NCBI RefSeq assembly: GCF_024699925.1
Contig: NZ_JAJOMX010000001.1
Span: 1,402,001-1,466,000 of the forward strand
DNA from: Mesorhizobium sp. J428
GTDB lineage: Bacteria > Pseudomonadota > Alphaproteobacteria > Rhizobiales > Rhizobiaceae
Direction of reading: 5' to 3'
DNA: 64,000 bases
Below, piece after piece: positions 7,725-16,362 of this stretch. The position numbers were made by a program, and so were the translations under genes. Position 1 is the first letter of the stretch; every line of letters starts with the position of its first letter. The notes beneath the pieces are model-generated. The model had not been told where the DNA came from and did not search any database. It saw nothing but the letters and a program-made list of their open reading frames with translations.

Positions 7725-9299
7725 TCACCCCCTCCCCTTCAGCAAAGCCCGCGCCGCATTCAGCCCCGGCACGCCCGAAATGCCGCCGCCCGGATGCGAA
7801 CCCGCAGACGCCAGCCATAGCCCGTCAACCGGCGCCGCATAACGCTCCGCCCCATAGAAGGGGCGGTTGACTAGCATCTGGTCGACCTGGAGTTCGCCGT
7901 GGTGCCAGTGACCGCCGGGCATGCGGTAGCGGGCCTCGATGTCGGCGGGGGTGAGCAGTTCTGCATGCTCGACCAGCCCGCCGATGCCCGGCGCATGGCG
8001 CTCCAGCACCGCCATGATCGCGGCAAGGAATGCCGGCCTTCCGGCCTCCCAGCCGCCCTTGAGCGCGTAGGGGGCGAACTGGACGTTGGCCGAGAGCACG
8101 CAGCCGCCGGAGGGCGCGAGCGACGGGTCAGACAGGCTCGGCAGCACGATCTCCATCACCGGCTCGGGCGACAGCTCGCCGTATTTTGCCGGGTTGAAGG
8201 CACGTTCCACCGACTGCGACGACGGCGCGATCACCAGCCGGCCTGCCAGCGCCTCGCGTGGCGCGCGGAAAGCTGGGATGCCGGACAGTGCAAGGTGGAG
8301 CTTCGCGACGTTGCCCTTCATGCGGATAGCCTGCGCCTTGCGCACCACCCCCGTGTCGAGTTCGGCCGGGCCGACCAGATCGACCAGCGTCGTGCGCGGG
8401 TTGATCGCCGAGACGACCGCGCCCGCGCGGATTTCCTCGCCGCCTTCGAGGCGAATGCCAACCACGCGACCTTTCTCTACTAGGATGCGCGAGACGGGTG
8501 CACCGCAACGGATGGTCACGCCCGCAGCCTCCGCTGCTTTGCGCATGGCCGCGACCACCGCGCCCATGCCGCCCCTCGGCATCACCTGCCCGCCCGCCTC
8601 GCCTGCAGTCTCCCCGGTCAGGCGATAGTAGAGGCCGAGCATCGAGGTCGGCGAGCGTGGGCCGAGATGGCTGCCGAGCACGGCCTCGAAGCCCACAAAG
8701 CCTTTCAGCCGGTCATCCGAAAGATGCTCGTCGGCGACGTCGTGGACATTCATCAGCATCATGCGCAGGAAATCGCGCATGTCCTCCTTGCCGAGTCGCT
8801 TCAGCGCAAGCGCGGCACCACCGTAGCCGAGGGCTTCGGTAAGCGGCATGCCGTGGAGGGAGGGCGGGAGTTTGGTGAGGAACGGTTTGAGGATGGCGGC
8901 GTAGCGCACGAGTTGTGCACGCATGGCGAGCCAGGCCTGCCTTTCGGAGACAGACACGTCGCCGCCGATTGTTTCACCCCAGCCGCCGGAGAGGAGGATG
9001 GGGTCGCGGTCGGGGGATATGAGCGCTGTCGGCGCAAGGCTGGGACGGGCGAAGGCGAGACCCTGCCCGGCAAGATCGAGTTCTTTGATCACCTCTGGAT
9101 GCAGGCGGTTGAGGAGATGCGCGGTCGAGGCACGGTAGCCGGGGAAAAACTCTTCCGTCCGCGCCGGCCCGCCCAGTTCCGTATCGGCTTCCACCAGCAG
9201 CACCTTGCGCTCGGCCTTTCCCAGCACGGCCGCCGCCACCAGCCCGTTGTGGCCGCCGCCGACGACGATGACGTCCCAGCTTTTCTCAGATGACGTCAT
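7725..9299 (-). CDS. CrtI-type NAD(P)/FAD-dependent oxidoreductase
   Basis: 524 aa. The N-terminal dinucleotide-binding motif reads DVIVVGGGHNGLVAAAVLGKAERKVLLVEA, followed by GGPARTEEFFPGY. The C-terminal FAD motif GLWLASAGSHPGGGISGVPGLNAARALL is the phytoene-desaturase/amine-oxidase-type end. The ATG at 9299 overlaps the end of the upstream paralogue by 14 bases. No carotenoid genes are present, so a role in carotenoid synthesis is unlikely; the ABC importer, amine oxidase and transaminase nearby suggest oxidation of an amine or related intermediate (inference). Confidence 0.85.
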   Translation of the reverse strand: MTSSEKSWDVIVVGGGHNGLVAAAVLGKAERKVLLVEADTELGGPARTEEFFPGYRASTAHLLNRLHPEVIKELDLAGQGLAFARPSLAPTALISPDRDPILLSGGWGETIGGDVSVSERQAWLAMRAQLVRYAAILKPFLTKLPPSLHGMPLTEALGYGGAALALKRLGKEDMRDFLRMMLMNVHDVADEHLSDDRLKGFVGFEAVLGSHLGPRSPTSMLGLYYRLTGETAGEAGGQVMPRGGMGAVVAAMRKAAEAAGVTIRCGAPVSRILVEKGRVVGIRLEGGEEIRAGAVVSAINPRTTLVDLVGPAELDTGVVRKAQAIRMKGNVAKLHLALSGIPAFRAPREALAGRLVIAPSSQSVERAFNPAKYGELSPEPVMEIVLPSLSDPSLAPSGGCVLSANVQFAPYALKGGWEAGRPAFLAAIMAVLERHAPGIGGLVEHAELLTPADIEARYRMPGGHWHHGELQVDQMLVNRPFYGAERYAAPVDGLWLASAGSHPGGGISGVPGLNAARALLKGRG

Positions 9300-10905
9300 G
9301 GGCGTCGCTCATCTGGCGGTTGGGGCGCTTGAGGTCGCGCAGGATCTCGGCCGCGGCATTCCTGCCCGGCGCACCCATGACGCCGCCGCCGGGGTGGGTG
9401 GACGAGCCGCACATGTATAGGCCGCCGACCGGCGAGCGGTATTGCGCATAGCCCGGCACCGGGCGGTTGAAGAGGAGTTGGTCGAAGGTCAGCTCACCCT
9501 GGAAGATGTTGCCCTCGGTGAGGCCGACCTCGGCCTCGATCTCGCGCGGCGTGCGCACCTCCATGTGGACGATGCGGTCGCGGAAGCCGGGCGAATAATC
9601 GGCGATCTGGGAGATCACCGTCTCGGCGAAGGCGTCGCGGTCGGCGTCGGTCCAGTCGCGTCCGTCGATCTTCGGCGGTGCGTATTGCACGAAGCAGGAC
9701 ATGAAGTGCTTGCCGGCGGACGCCATCGTCGGGTCAAGCGTGGTGGGCAGCACCATGTCGAGGAAGGGGTCGCGCGAGAAGCGGCCCTCCTTCCAGTCGT
9801 CGTAGCCGCGCTCCATCCGCTCCACCGTGTCGGTAAAGTGCATGTCGCCCTTGAGGCAGGGCGAATCCTTCGGCAGCGCCGGGAACTCCGGCATCGAGTC
9901 GAGCGCGATGTTCACCTTGCCGGACGAACCGCGGATCTTGAAGTTCTTGACCCGCCGCAGGAACAGCTCGGGCAGTTCCTTCTCCTCGACCAGCTTGAGA
10001 AAGGTGCGCTTCACGTCGGCGTTGGAGATAACGATTTTTGCGCTCACCTCCTCACCGTTCGCCAGCACCACGCCGGTGGTGCGGCCGCTGCGCACGAGGA
10101 CGTGGTCGACGCCGGCGCCGGTGCGGATGGTGCCGCCCGAGGCCTTGAAGGAGTCCGCCAGCGCTTTCGTCACTGCGCCCATGCCGCCCCGCGCGTAGCC
10201 CCAGGCGCCGATGGAACCGTCGACCTCACCCATATAGTGGTGGAGGAGCACATAGGCGGTGCCGGGCGACATCGGCCCGAGCGCGGTGCCGATGATGCCG
10301 GACAGCGCGAGATTGGCCTTGATCACCGGCGTCTCGAAATACTCGTCGAGAAAGTCGGAGATCGACATCGTCCAGAATCGCAGCGTCAGCGCCATCTCGG
10401 CCGGTGTCAGCCCGCCGAACTTCTTGCCGAGATAGAGCAACTCGCCGAGGTCGCGGGGCCGCAGACTCGTCGGGTCGGGCGCGGTGCGCATCAAGAGCGG
10501 CTGGATGAAGCGGCACTGCCGCGTCACGTCGCGGGCATAGCGGTCATAGGCTTCCGCATCGCGCGGCGACCAGCGGGCGAACTCGCGGCGGTGCGCGTCG
10601 TGGTCGCGGTAGGAGGCGAGATAATCGCCGTCCTGCGTGAACACCGCGCCACCCTCATAGGGGATGACCTGCAGGCCGAAGCGCGGCAGCTCGAGGTCAC
10701 GCATGATCTCAGGCCGGAACAGCGAGCAGACATAGGAGCAGTTGGAATAGAGCCAGCCGGGCGTGAGTTCACGACTGGTGGCGGCACCGCCAACCCAGTC
10801 GTTCTTCTCGACCACCAGCACGTCGAGGCCGGCCCGCTGCAAGTAGCAGGCGTTGACGAGGCCGTTGTGGCCCGCGCCGATCACGATGGCGTCCCAGGTC
10901 TTCAA
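9286..10905 (-). CDS. CrtI-type NAD(P)/FAD-dependent oxidoreductase, first gene of its operon
   Basis: 539 aa from a TTG start at 10905, chosen because AGGGGAG lies just upstream and the FAD motif DAIVIGAGHNGLVNACYLQRAGLDVLVVEK begins four residues later; a longer frame to 10986 would start inside the operator. The C-terminal motif GLYMCGSSTHPGGGVMGAPGRNAAAEIL mirrors that of the downstream paralogue, and GYARGGMGAVTKAL is also conserved between the two. The pair may form a heterodimer or act on successive intermediates (inference). It is divergent from the methyltransferase-TetR unit and shares with it the operator-like palindrome at 10967-10986. Confidence 0.83.
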   Translation of the reverse strand: MKTWDAIVIGAGHNGLVNACYLQRAGLDVLVVEKNDWVGGAATSRELTPGWLYSNCSYVCSLFRPEIMRDLELPRFGLQVIPYEGGAVFTQDGDYLASYRDHDAHRREFARWSPRDAEAYDRYARDVTRQCRFIQPLLMRTAPDPTSLRPRDLGELLYLGKKFGGLTPAEMALTLRFWTMSISDFLDEYFETPVIKANLALSGIIGTALGPMSPGTAYVLLHHYMGEVDGSIGAWGYARGGMGAVTKALADSFKASGGTIRTGAGVDHVLVRSGRTTGVVLANGEEVSAKIVISNADVKRTFLKLVEEKELPELFLRRVKNFKIRGSSGKVNIALDSMPEFPALPKDSPCLKGDMHFTDTVERMERGYDDWKEGRFSRDPFLDMVLPTTLDPTMASAGKHFMSCFVQYAPPKIDGRDWTDADRDAFAETVISQIADYSPGFRDRIVHMEVRTPREIEAEVGLTEGNIFQGELTFDQLLFNRPVPGYAQYRSPVGGLYMCGSSTHPGGGVMGAPGRNAAAEILRDLKRPNRQMSDAHDVI

Positions 10906-10966
10906 GCCGTCTCCCCTCGCGGTCTTTCGCAAGGCTGCCACGGAAAATCCCCACCTGTCCAGCCAT

Positions 10967-10986
10967 ATTGAATGAACGTTCAACAA
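10967..10986. promoter_or_regulatory. BetI/TetR-type operator, site A
   Basis: TTGAATGAACGTTCAA (10968-10983) contains the perfect palindrome TGAACGTTCA (10973-10982). It lies in the 156-base gap between divergent transcription units starting at 10905 and 11062. A closely similar inverted repeat precedes the Rieske oxygenase at 31593-31614. The sequence resembles operators of BetI, the choline-responsive TetR repressor, and the neighbouring gene at 11850 encodes a BetI-like protein, so autoregulation and repression of both units is inferred. Confidence 0.6.
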
Positions 10987-11061
10987 GAGTGCTTGCGATT
11001 TCCTCCAACTGCGCTAGGGTTTCACGACTGTCGACCTATCCGCGCGGGAGAGCTGCGGGCC

Positions 11062-11841
11062 ATGCACGACCAGCCCGAATATGACGACACCGCGATCCGC
11101 TTCCTCGAAGCGCTGTGGGGCGACGGCTGGCTGTCGCCGGGCGGGCCGGAAGAGGTCGACCGGGTGCTCGACGGCGTCGACGTCAAGGGTAAGCGGGTGC
11201 TCGACATCGGCTGCGGCTCGGGCGGCATCGCGGTCCACATCTTCAGGAACCACGGCGCGGCCCACGTCACCGGCTTCGACATCGAGGAGCCGGTGATCCG
11301 CCACGCCATCGACCGCGCCGCGACGTGCGGGCTCGCCAACGTCGTCGAGTTCGTGCAGGCCCCGCCGGGTGCCCTGCCCTTTGCCAACGAGAGCTTCGAC
11401 GTCGTCTTCTCCAAGGACGCGCTGCTGCACGTGCCGGACAAGGACGCGATATTCGCCGAGATCTTCCGCGTGCTGAAGCCCGGCGGCACAATCGCCGCGT
11501 CCAACTGGATGATCAGCCACGACGGCGAGCCGTCGGACGACATGAAGGCCTATATCGCGGCGGAGGGGCTGAGCTTCGCGATGGCCTCGCCGGCGCGCTA
11601 CGCCAAAGCGATGGAGCGCGCCGGCTTCCGCGATGTCGTGATGGTCGACCGCAATCCCTGGTACCGCGAGGTCGCGCGCGGCGAGTTGGAGAAGCTCAAA
11701 GGCCCGATGTTCGAGAAGGCCTCGAACGCGGTCGGCGAGGACTACGTGCGCAAGAACATCAGGACGTGGGAAGCGATGCAGAAGGTGCTTGACTCCGGTG
11801 AGCACCGGCCCACCCATCTGCGCGGACAGAAGCCGGAATAA
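11062..11841 (+). CDS. Class I SAM-dependent methyltransferase, phosphoethanolamine-N-methyltransferase-like
   Basis: 259 aa from ATG 11062 (MHDQPEYDDTAIRFLEALWG), preceded by GGGAGAG; an in-frame ATG at 10972 overlaps the operator palindrome and is less likely. Motif I is VLDIGCGSGGIAVHI, the acidic loop is VTGFDIEE, and motif IV is FDVVFSKDALLHVPD, where the KDALLHVPDK segment is typical of phosphoethanolamine/sarcosine-type N-methyltransferases. Eight bases separate it from the TetR gene. In a catabolic setting the methyltransferase might modify an intermediate or act in the reverse sense of demethylation; the substrate is unknown. Confidence 0.8.
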   Translation: MHDQPEYDDTAIRFLEALWGDGWLSPGGPEEVDRVLDGVDVKGKRVLDIGCGSGGIAVHIFRNHGAAHVTGFDIEEPVIRHAIDRAATCGLANVVEFVQAPPGALPFANESFDVVFSKDALLHVPDKDAIFAEIFRVLKPGGTIAASNWMISHDGEPSDDMKAYIAAEGLSFAMASPARYAKAMERAGFRDVVMVDRNPWYREVARGELEKLKGPMFEKASNAVGEDYVRKNIRTWEAMQKVLDSGEHRPTHLRGQKPE

Positions 11842-11849
11842 TCAGACAG

Positions 11850-12533
11850 ATGCTCAAGACCGCCGAACGTCCGAAATCGGAACAGCCCAAGGAGCCGGAG
11901 GCGGAACGCAAGGGCCGCAAGGCCTCGAAGGAGACGCGGCGGCTGCAGCTGATCGAGGCGACGATCGATTCGCTGGCGAAGCGCGGCTATTCCGAGACGA
12001 CGATGGCCGACGTGGCCGATGGCGCCGGCCTTTCGCGCGGCATCGTCAACTTCCATTTCGAATCCAAGGAAAAGCTGCTGGTGGCGACCCTCCAGCACAT
12101 GTCCGAGGAATATGCCGCCCACTGGCGCGGCGCGCTGGACAAGGCGGGCGACGATCCGGCGAAGCGGTTGGCGGCGGTCGTCGCGGCCGACTTCGACCGC
12201 GCGGTCTGTTCGCGCCGCAAGCTCGCCGCCTGGTGCGCCTTCTGGGGTGAGGCGAAGTCGCGGCCGACCTACCAGGCGCTGTGCGGATCGCGCGACCTCG
12301 CCTACCAGAACACGATGGTGGAGCTGTGCGCGGCGCTTGCGAAGGACGGCGGCTACGCCTTCGATCCGGAGAAGGTCGCGCTTGGCCTCGCGGCGATGCT
12401 GGAAGGCGTGTGGCTGCGGCTGATGATGGGCGGCGAGGAGATCAACCGCGAAAAGGCGCATGAGGCGGCACTCGAACATCTGGCGGTGGTGTTTCCGAAG
12501 CACTTCGCGCAGGCCGGCGCGCGCCGGGCGTAG
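11850..12533 (+). CDS. BetI-like TetR/AcrR family transcriptional regulator
   Basis: 227 aa. After a lysine-rich leader, an N-terminal helix-turn-helix reads RRLQLIEATIDSLAKRGYSETTMADVADGAGLSRGIVNFHFESKEKLL (about 40-87). The following ligand-binding domain with EEYAAHWRGALDKA and a C-terminal LGLAAMLEGVWLRLMMG segment matches the BetI subgroup. It probably represses the divergent promoter at site A and the related sites near 19.95 kb and 31.60 kb, and is relieved by the pathway substrate (inference from operator similarity). It is followed 63 bases later by the periplasmic binding protein gene. Confidence 0.85.
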   Translation: MLKTAERPKSEQPKEPEAERKGRKASKETRRLQLIEATIDSLAKRGYSETTMADVADGAGLSRGIVNFHFESKEKLLVATLQHMSEEYAAHWRGALDKAGDDPAKRLAAVVAADFDRAVCSRRKLAAWCAFWGEAKSRPTYQALCGSRDLAYQNTMVELCAALAKDGGYAFDPEKVALGLAAMLEGVWLRLMMGGEEINREKAHEAALEHLAVVFPKHFAQAGARRA

Positions 12534-12596
12534 TCCGGGAAAAGGGGCGCCCAGATCAAGCATACGGGAACGAAAACGGGACAGGAGAACCCCATC

Positions 12597-13682
12597 ATGA
12601 CAGCATTCGGCAGACGGACATTGCTCACCGCATCCCTTGCCGCCGCGCTCGCCGCGTCGGTGTCGACCGTGTCGCTCGCGGAGGACAGCGAACTCACCGT
12701 GTTCGACTGGTCGGGCTACGAGGACCCGGCCTTCCATCCGAAATATGTCGAGAAATACGGCGACTCGCCGACCTTCACCTTCTTCGGCGACGAGGACGAG
12801 GCCTTTGAGAAGATCCGCGCCGGCTTCAAGACCGACCTCGCACACCCCTGCTCGCAGAGCGTGGTGAAGTGGCGCGAGGCGGGCATCCTGCAGCCGCTCG
12901 ACACGTCGAAGATCCGCGGCTGGAACGACCTGAACCCCGGCATCATGGCGATGAAGAACCTCGCCACGGACGCCGAGGGCAAGGCCTGGTTCATGCCCTG
13001 GGACTGGGGCAACACGGCGCTGACCTACAACACCGAGAAGATCAAGGCGGAGGAGGTGACCTCGCTGAAAGCCTTCGCCGACCCGAAGTTCAAGGGCCGC
13101 GTCTCGATCGGCGACAATGTCGACGACGCCTATGCGCTGGCGAGCCTCGTCATCGGGCTGAAGGACTGGACGGCGATGACTGACGAGCAGTTCAAGCAGG
13201 CGTCCGATTTCCTGCGCGAGGTGCACAAGAACGTGCGGCTCTACTGGACCGATTCCACCGAGATCGTGCAGGCGCTGGGCGGCGGCGAGGTCGATCTCGC
13301 CTGGGCGTGGAACGACGCCGGCACGCAGCTCGCCAACGAAGGCAAGCCCTTCGCCATCAACCGCGACACGGCCGAGGGCCTGACCACCTGGGTCTGCGGC
13401 TACGTGATGCTGAAGGACGCGCCCGGCAACACGGACAAGGCCTACGAATTCCTGTCCGACGTCAACGACGACCCGGAGGTCGCCAAATACATCGTGAACG
13501 ACTGGGGCTACGGCCACGCCAACGCCAAGGCGATGGAGGCGGTCGATCCCGAAGTGCTGAAGGCCAAGGGCTATGCCGACGTGGCGAAATTCGTCGACAA
13601 GACGCTGTTCCAGTCGCCCGTGCCGGCCGAGCTCAAGGGCAAGATGATCGCCGAGTTCGAGAAGATCAAATCGGGGTATTGA
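12597..13682 (+). CDS. Periplasmic polyamine-type substrate-binding protein of an ABC importer
   Basis: 361 aa with a Sec signal peptide (MTAFGRRTLLTASLAAALAASVSTVSLA, cleavage near residue 28). The mature start ELTVFDWSGYED and the later FMPWDWGNTALTYN, GDNVDDAYALASL and EVDLAWAWNDAG segments are those of PotD/PotF-type (COG0687) binding proteins. Acidic and tryptophan residues in these stretches usually bind polyamine nitrogens. RBS AGGAG lies 10 bases upstream of ATG. The matching ATPase and two permeases are encoded 3-6 kb away on the opposite strand, so the importer is split over two units. Confidence 0.9.
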   Translation: MTAFGRRTLLTASLAAALAASVSTVSLAEDSELTVFDWSGYEDPAFHPKYVEKYGDSPTFTFFGDEDEAFEKIRAGFKTDLAHPCSQSVVKWREAGILQPLDTSKIRGWNDLNPGIMAMKNLATDAEGKAWFMPWDWGNTALTYNTEKIKAEEVTSLKAFADPKFKGRVSIGDNVDDAYALASLVIGLKDWTAMTDEQFKQASDFLREVHKNVRLYWTDSTEIVQALGGGEVDLAWAWNDAGTQLANEGKPFAINRDTAEGLTTWVCGYVMLKDAPGNTDKAYEFLSDVNDDPEVAKYIVNDWGYGHANAKAMEAVDPEVLKAKGYADVAKFVDKTLFQSPVPAELKGKMIAEFEKIKSGY

Positions 13683-13711
13683 AGGGCGGTTGAGCGGCGG
13701 CGCGGCCCTTT

Positions 13712-13834
13712 CCTTCTCCCCGTTCACGGGGAGAAGGTGCCCGAAGGGCGGATGAGGGGCATGGTGACAGCTTTCGGGAGTTGACGCCGCCCCTCACTGT
13801 CCTGCCGGACATCTCTCCCCGTGAACGGGGAGAG
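13712..13834. repeat. Paired palindromic repeat element
   Basis: CCTTCTCCCCGTTCACGGGG begins a perfect hairpin at 13712-13737, and CTCTCCCCGTGAACGGGGAG begins a second one at about 13812-13834. They are near mirror images separated by about 75 bases that contain a further GAGGGGC/GCCCCTC pairing (about 13754-13795). The element follows directly after the binding-protein gene and could terminate or stabilise its transcript. It belongs to the same kind of mosaic repeat as at 7.6 and 14.6 kb. Confidence 0.7.
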
Positions 13835-13948
13835 AGACGCTGCTCTTCGGCCGCGCGAAGTCGCCGACCGCAGCGCATTTTTCGCGGAAGCAAGCAGAAT
13901 CGGTCTGGAGCACTCACCTGTCCTGCAAGGGTGCAGAACAAGTGCCTC

Positions 13949-14354
13949 TCAGGACGTGTCGTGCAGCTCGACCGGGATGGAGGCGGCTATGGCAAGTCTC
14001 TCGATGAAGGCGTCGAGGCCGTGGATCGCGTTGCCCTCGTTGCCGGCCTCGTCGGAGGCCTGCCCTTGGTGCAGGAACGACAGGCGGCAGAGCTGTGCCG
14101 CGATGGCCTGCATGTAGAGCCCGAATGCTCTGAGCAGAATCGGCAATGTCCTCCGCATCGAAGGGATTGCTGCCGAAGCCGGCCGGCATCAGGACGGGCG
14201 TCCAGGGCCTGCGGGCGGAACTGCGCAGCGTGCCCTCGACATAGGCGCTAAGCAGCGCATTGGCCTGCCAGGCGGCCCACAGCACGCACCAGCGGACCCA
14301 GAACGAGCGGCTGGCGGCCTGTTCGGCCATGTCGGCGATCGAGAACAGGCGCAT
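13949..14354 (-). pseudogene. Small hypothetical gene split by a frameshift
   Basis: Read from ATG 14354, MRLFSIADMAEQAASRSFWVRWCVLWAAWQANALLSAYVEGTLR continues to SNPFDAEDI near 14150. Sensible residues then continue in a second frame as LPILLRAFGLYMQAIAAQLCRLSFLHQG and end at VELHDTS (13949). Joined, this is about 135 aa, helical and rich in W, A and Q, loosely phasin-like in composition, but I do not recognise a family. It is flanked on both sides by palindromic mosaics and has no evident partner. It may be a decayed gene; the frameshift rests on reading continuity only. Confidence 0.4.
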
Positions 14355-14562
14355 GACGATCCTCGCCTTTAACGCCTGTTCCCTCCCCGCCTTCGCCCTC
14401 CAGCCCATCGCCGGCTCCCGTTTGACCGGGCACAAGTGTGGTGCCTTCTCGAAGGGCGGGGATAGAAAAAGTTGGCGGTTGTGAGAATCTCGAAGCCGGG
14501 CAAGAGGTTGGCGACGGAAGGGGCGGAAATCGATCAACGGGGTGCAGGCAACCGCGCTCAAT

Positions 14563-14738
14563 CTCTCCCCTTGAGGGAGAGAAAGCGATTTCAAGACCTT
14601 AGCCGCAGGCTAAGTCTTAGAAATCGCAAGTGAGGGGGTTACCGCCACGCTGGCAACTGCCCCCTCTCTTGCAAATTCCAAGGACTTGGCTTCGCCAAGC
14701 CCAGGAATTTGCTTTCTCCCCCTCCAGGGGGGAGATAG
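14563..14738. repeat. Intergenic mosaic of four palindromes
   Basis: In order: CTCTCCCCTTGAGGGAGAG (14563-14581); a long hairpin 14585-14627 with arms GCGATTTC and GAAATCGC around TTAGCC/GGCTAA; a hairpin 14671-14712 with arms GCAAATTCC and GGAATTTGC around CTTGGC/GCCAAG; and TCTCCCCCTCC/GGGGGGAGA (14715-14735). This is the layout of rhizobial mosaic elements. The 208 bases before it (14355-14562) and the 214 bases after it (14739-14952) hold no gene I can support; the latter has further short GC palindromes. Confidence 0.7.
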
Positions 14739-14952
14739 CCTGAGCCGCCGGGCCGATCCTCTGTATTCTGGGTTCAGCTGCGCGCCAGGAGTGACGACCG
14801 CACCGGACGAGCGATACAAGTATCTCGTCCCGGCGAGGAGCATGCGCGGCATGGGGGAGGGCAGCGCGAGAGGGCGCTGAGAGATGCCCGCCATCCCCAC
14901 TCTCGCCCGCACCTCCGAACCGGTGTAGACGGACGGCGAGGGACGATCTTCA

Positions 14953-16209
14953 ATGCATGATGTCATCATCATCGGCGCCGGCTTCACCGGTCTTTCCGCG
15001 GCGCTCGAGCTCGCGCGGCAGGGCAAGGATGTCGTTGTGCTGGAGGCGCGGGACAGGGTGGGCGGGCGGGTTGAATCGCAGGTGAATGCGCTTGGCGAGC
15101 GTGTCGACACCGGCGGGCAGTTCGCCTGCGACGACATGGTGAACGTGATGGCGCTGCTGCGTGAGCACGGGCACAGACTGGTCAGCCCCGCCTTCGAGGG
15201 ACGGGACGTGTCGGTGCCGCCGCTGCCGTCAGACAGCCTCGACCGGGCGCGACAGGGCGCGATGGAGCTGCGTGACCGCTACGTCGCAATGGACCCGGAC
15301 GATCCCGCGATCGCCGGCCTCACCGTCGCCGCCTGGCTGGCGCGCCAACCGGAGGATGCGAACCAGAAGGCCGCCTTCCGCTCGATGCTGGAGGGCCTGT
15401 GGTGCCAGCCGATCGACGACGTGCCGCTGTGGTACATGATCGACAACGACCGGCGCATCACCAACGAAGAGTTCGAGCTGCAGCATTTTCCCGCGCGCAC
15501 GATGCATGCGCTGGCGGAGGATCTCGCGGCGGAGCTCGGCGATCGCGTGCGGCTCTCGACGCCAGCGCGCGGGATCGTCTGGAGCGAAGGCGACGTGAGC
15601 GTCGCCACGCCCTCCGGAACGATCGAGGCCCTCGCGGCGATCGTGGCCCTGCCGCCCTCGATGGCCGCGCGAATCGACTACGCCCCTGCCCTGCCGGCAC
15701 CTCTGGCGCATGCGCTGTCGGTGTGGCGCAGCGGTTTCGTGATCAAGCTGTTCATCCGCTACAGCCGCGCCTTCTGGCTCGACAAAGGGCTGTCGGGCGT
15801 CGTGATGTTCCGCGAACCCGCTGGACTGTTCGCCTGCGACACCGGCACGCCCGAGAGGCCGGCGCTGACCGGCTTCATCGGCGGGCCGAGCGCGCTCGCA
15901 TGGCGAGAGCGGGGAGAAAGCGGCATCCGCGAGGATTTCCTCGCTTTTCTCACCGACGCGCTGGGACCCGAAGCCGCCGCGCCGCTGGATATGCTGGTGC
16001 GCGACTGGTCCTACGACCAATGGTCGGGCGGCGCCTACAGCGACCTGATCATGGACATGAATGCCCGGGACGCGGAGGCGGTGATCAGCGCCGGCATCGG
16101 GCCGCTGCATTTCGCCTGCTCGGAGATTTCGCCAGAGTATCCGGGATATGTGGAGGGGGCGATCGTGGCGGGGCGGCGGGCGGCGGGTGCCGCCCGAGAC
16201 ATAGGCTGA
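14953..16209 (+). CDS. Flavin-containing monoamine oxidase family protein
   Basis: 418 aa. FAD-dependent oxidation of an amine. The N-terminal motif is DVIIIGAGFTGLSAALELARQGKDVVVLEARDRVGGRVES (3-42), with DTGGQF contacting the flavin. The C-terminal part has DWSYDQWSGGAYSD and HFACSEISPEYPGYVEGAIVAGRRAA, the typical last FAD-binding block of MAO/polyamine oxidases. ATG at 14953 gives a start two residues before the nucleotide-binding strand; no signal peptide, so it is cytoplasmic. Its place between the binding protein and the importer genes supports oxidation of the imported amine (inference). Confidence 0.88.
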   Translation: MHDVIIIGAGFTGLSAALELARQGKDVVVLEARDRVGGRVESQVNALGERVDTGGQFACDDMVNVMALLREHGHRLVSPAFEGRDVSVPPLPSDSLDRARQGAMELRDRYVAMDPDDPAIAGLTVAAWLARQPEDANQKAAFRSMLEGLWCQPIDDVPLWYMIDNDRRITNEEFELQHFPARTMHALAEDLAAELGDRVRLSTPARGIVWSEGDVSVATPSGTIEALAAIVALPPSMAARIDYAPALPAPLAHALSVWRSGFVIKLFIRYSRAFWLDKGLSGVVMFREPAGLFACDTGTPERPALTGFIGGPSALAWRERGESGIREDFLAFLTDALGPEAAAPLDMLVRDWSYDQWSGGAYSDLIMDMNARDAEAVISAGIGPLHFACSEISPEYPGYVEGAIVAGRRAAGAARDIG

Positions 16210-16362
16210 TTTTCCGCTGACGCCGTATCGACAGCCTCAAGGCGGGAACTGCCCTCGCAGGGCTTATCGGCTCTTGTGAATATATATGCAACCTATCATT
16301 GCAATATTTCCTCAATTCTGCAATTCTCGATAGCAAGACGGACGCAACCGGCGGAGGAGACG

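Noticed and set aside
10972..11061. Upstream ATG extending the methyltransferase by 30 residues
   Set aside because: The ATG is inside the operator palindrome and lacks a ribosome site; the extension has no methyltransferase similarity.
11742..13727. Open frame of 661 codons on the minus strand
   Set aside because: Runs antisense through the TetR and binding-protein genes, which have clear families, start sites and ribosome sites.
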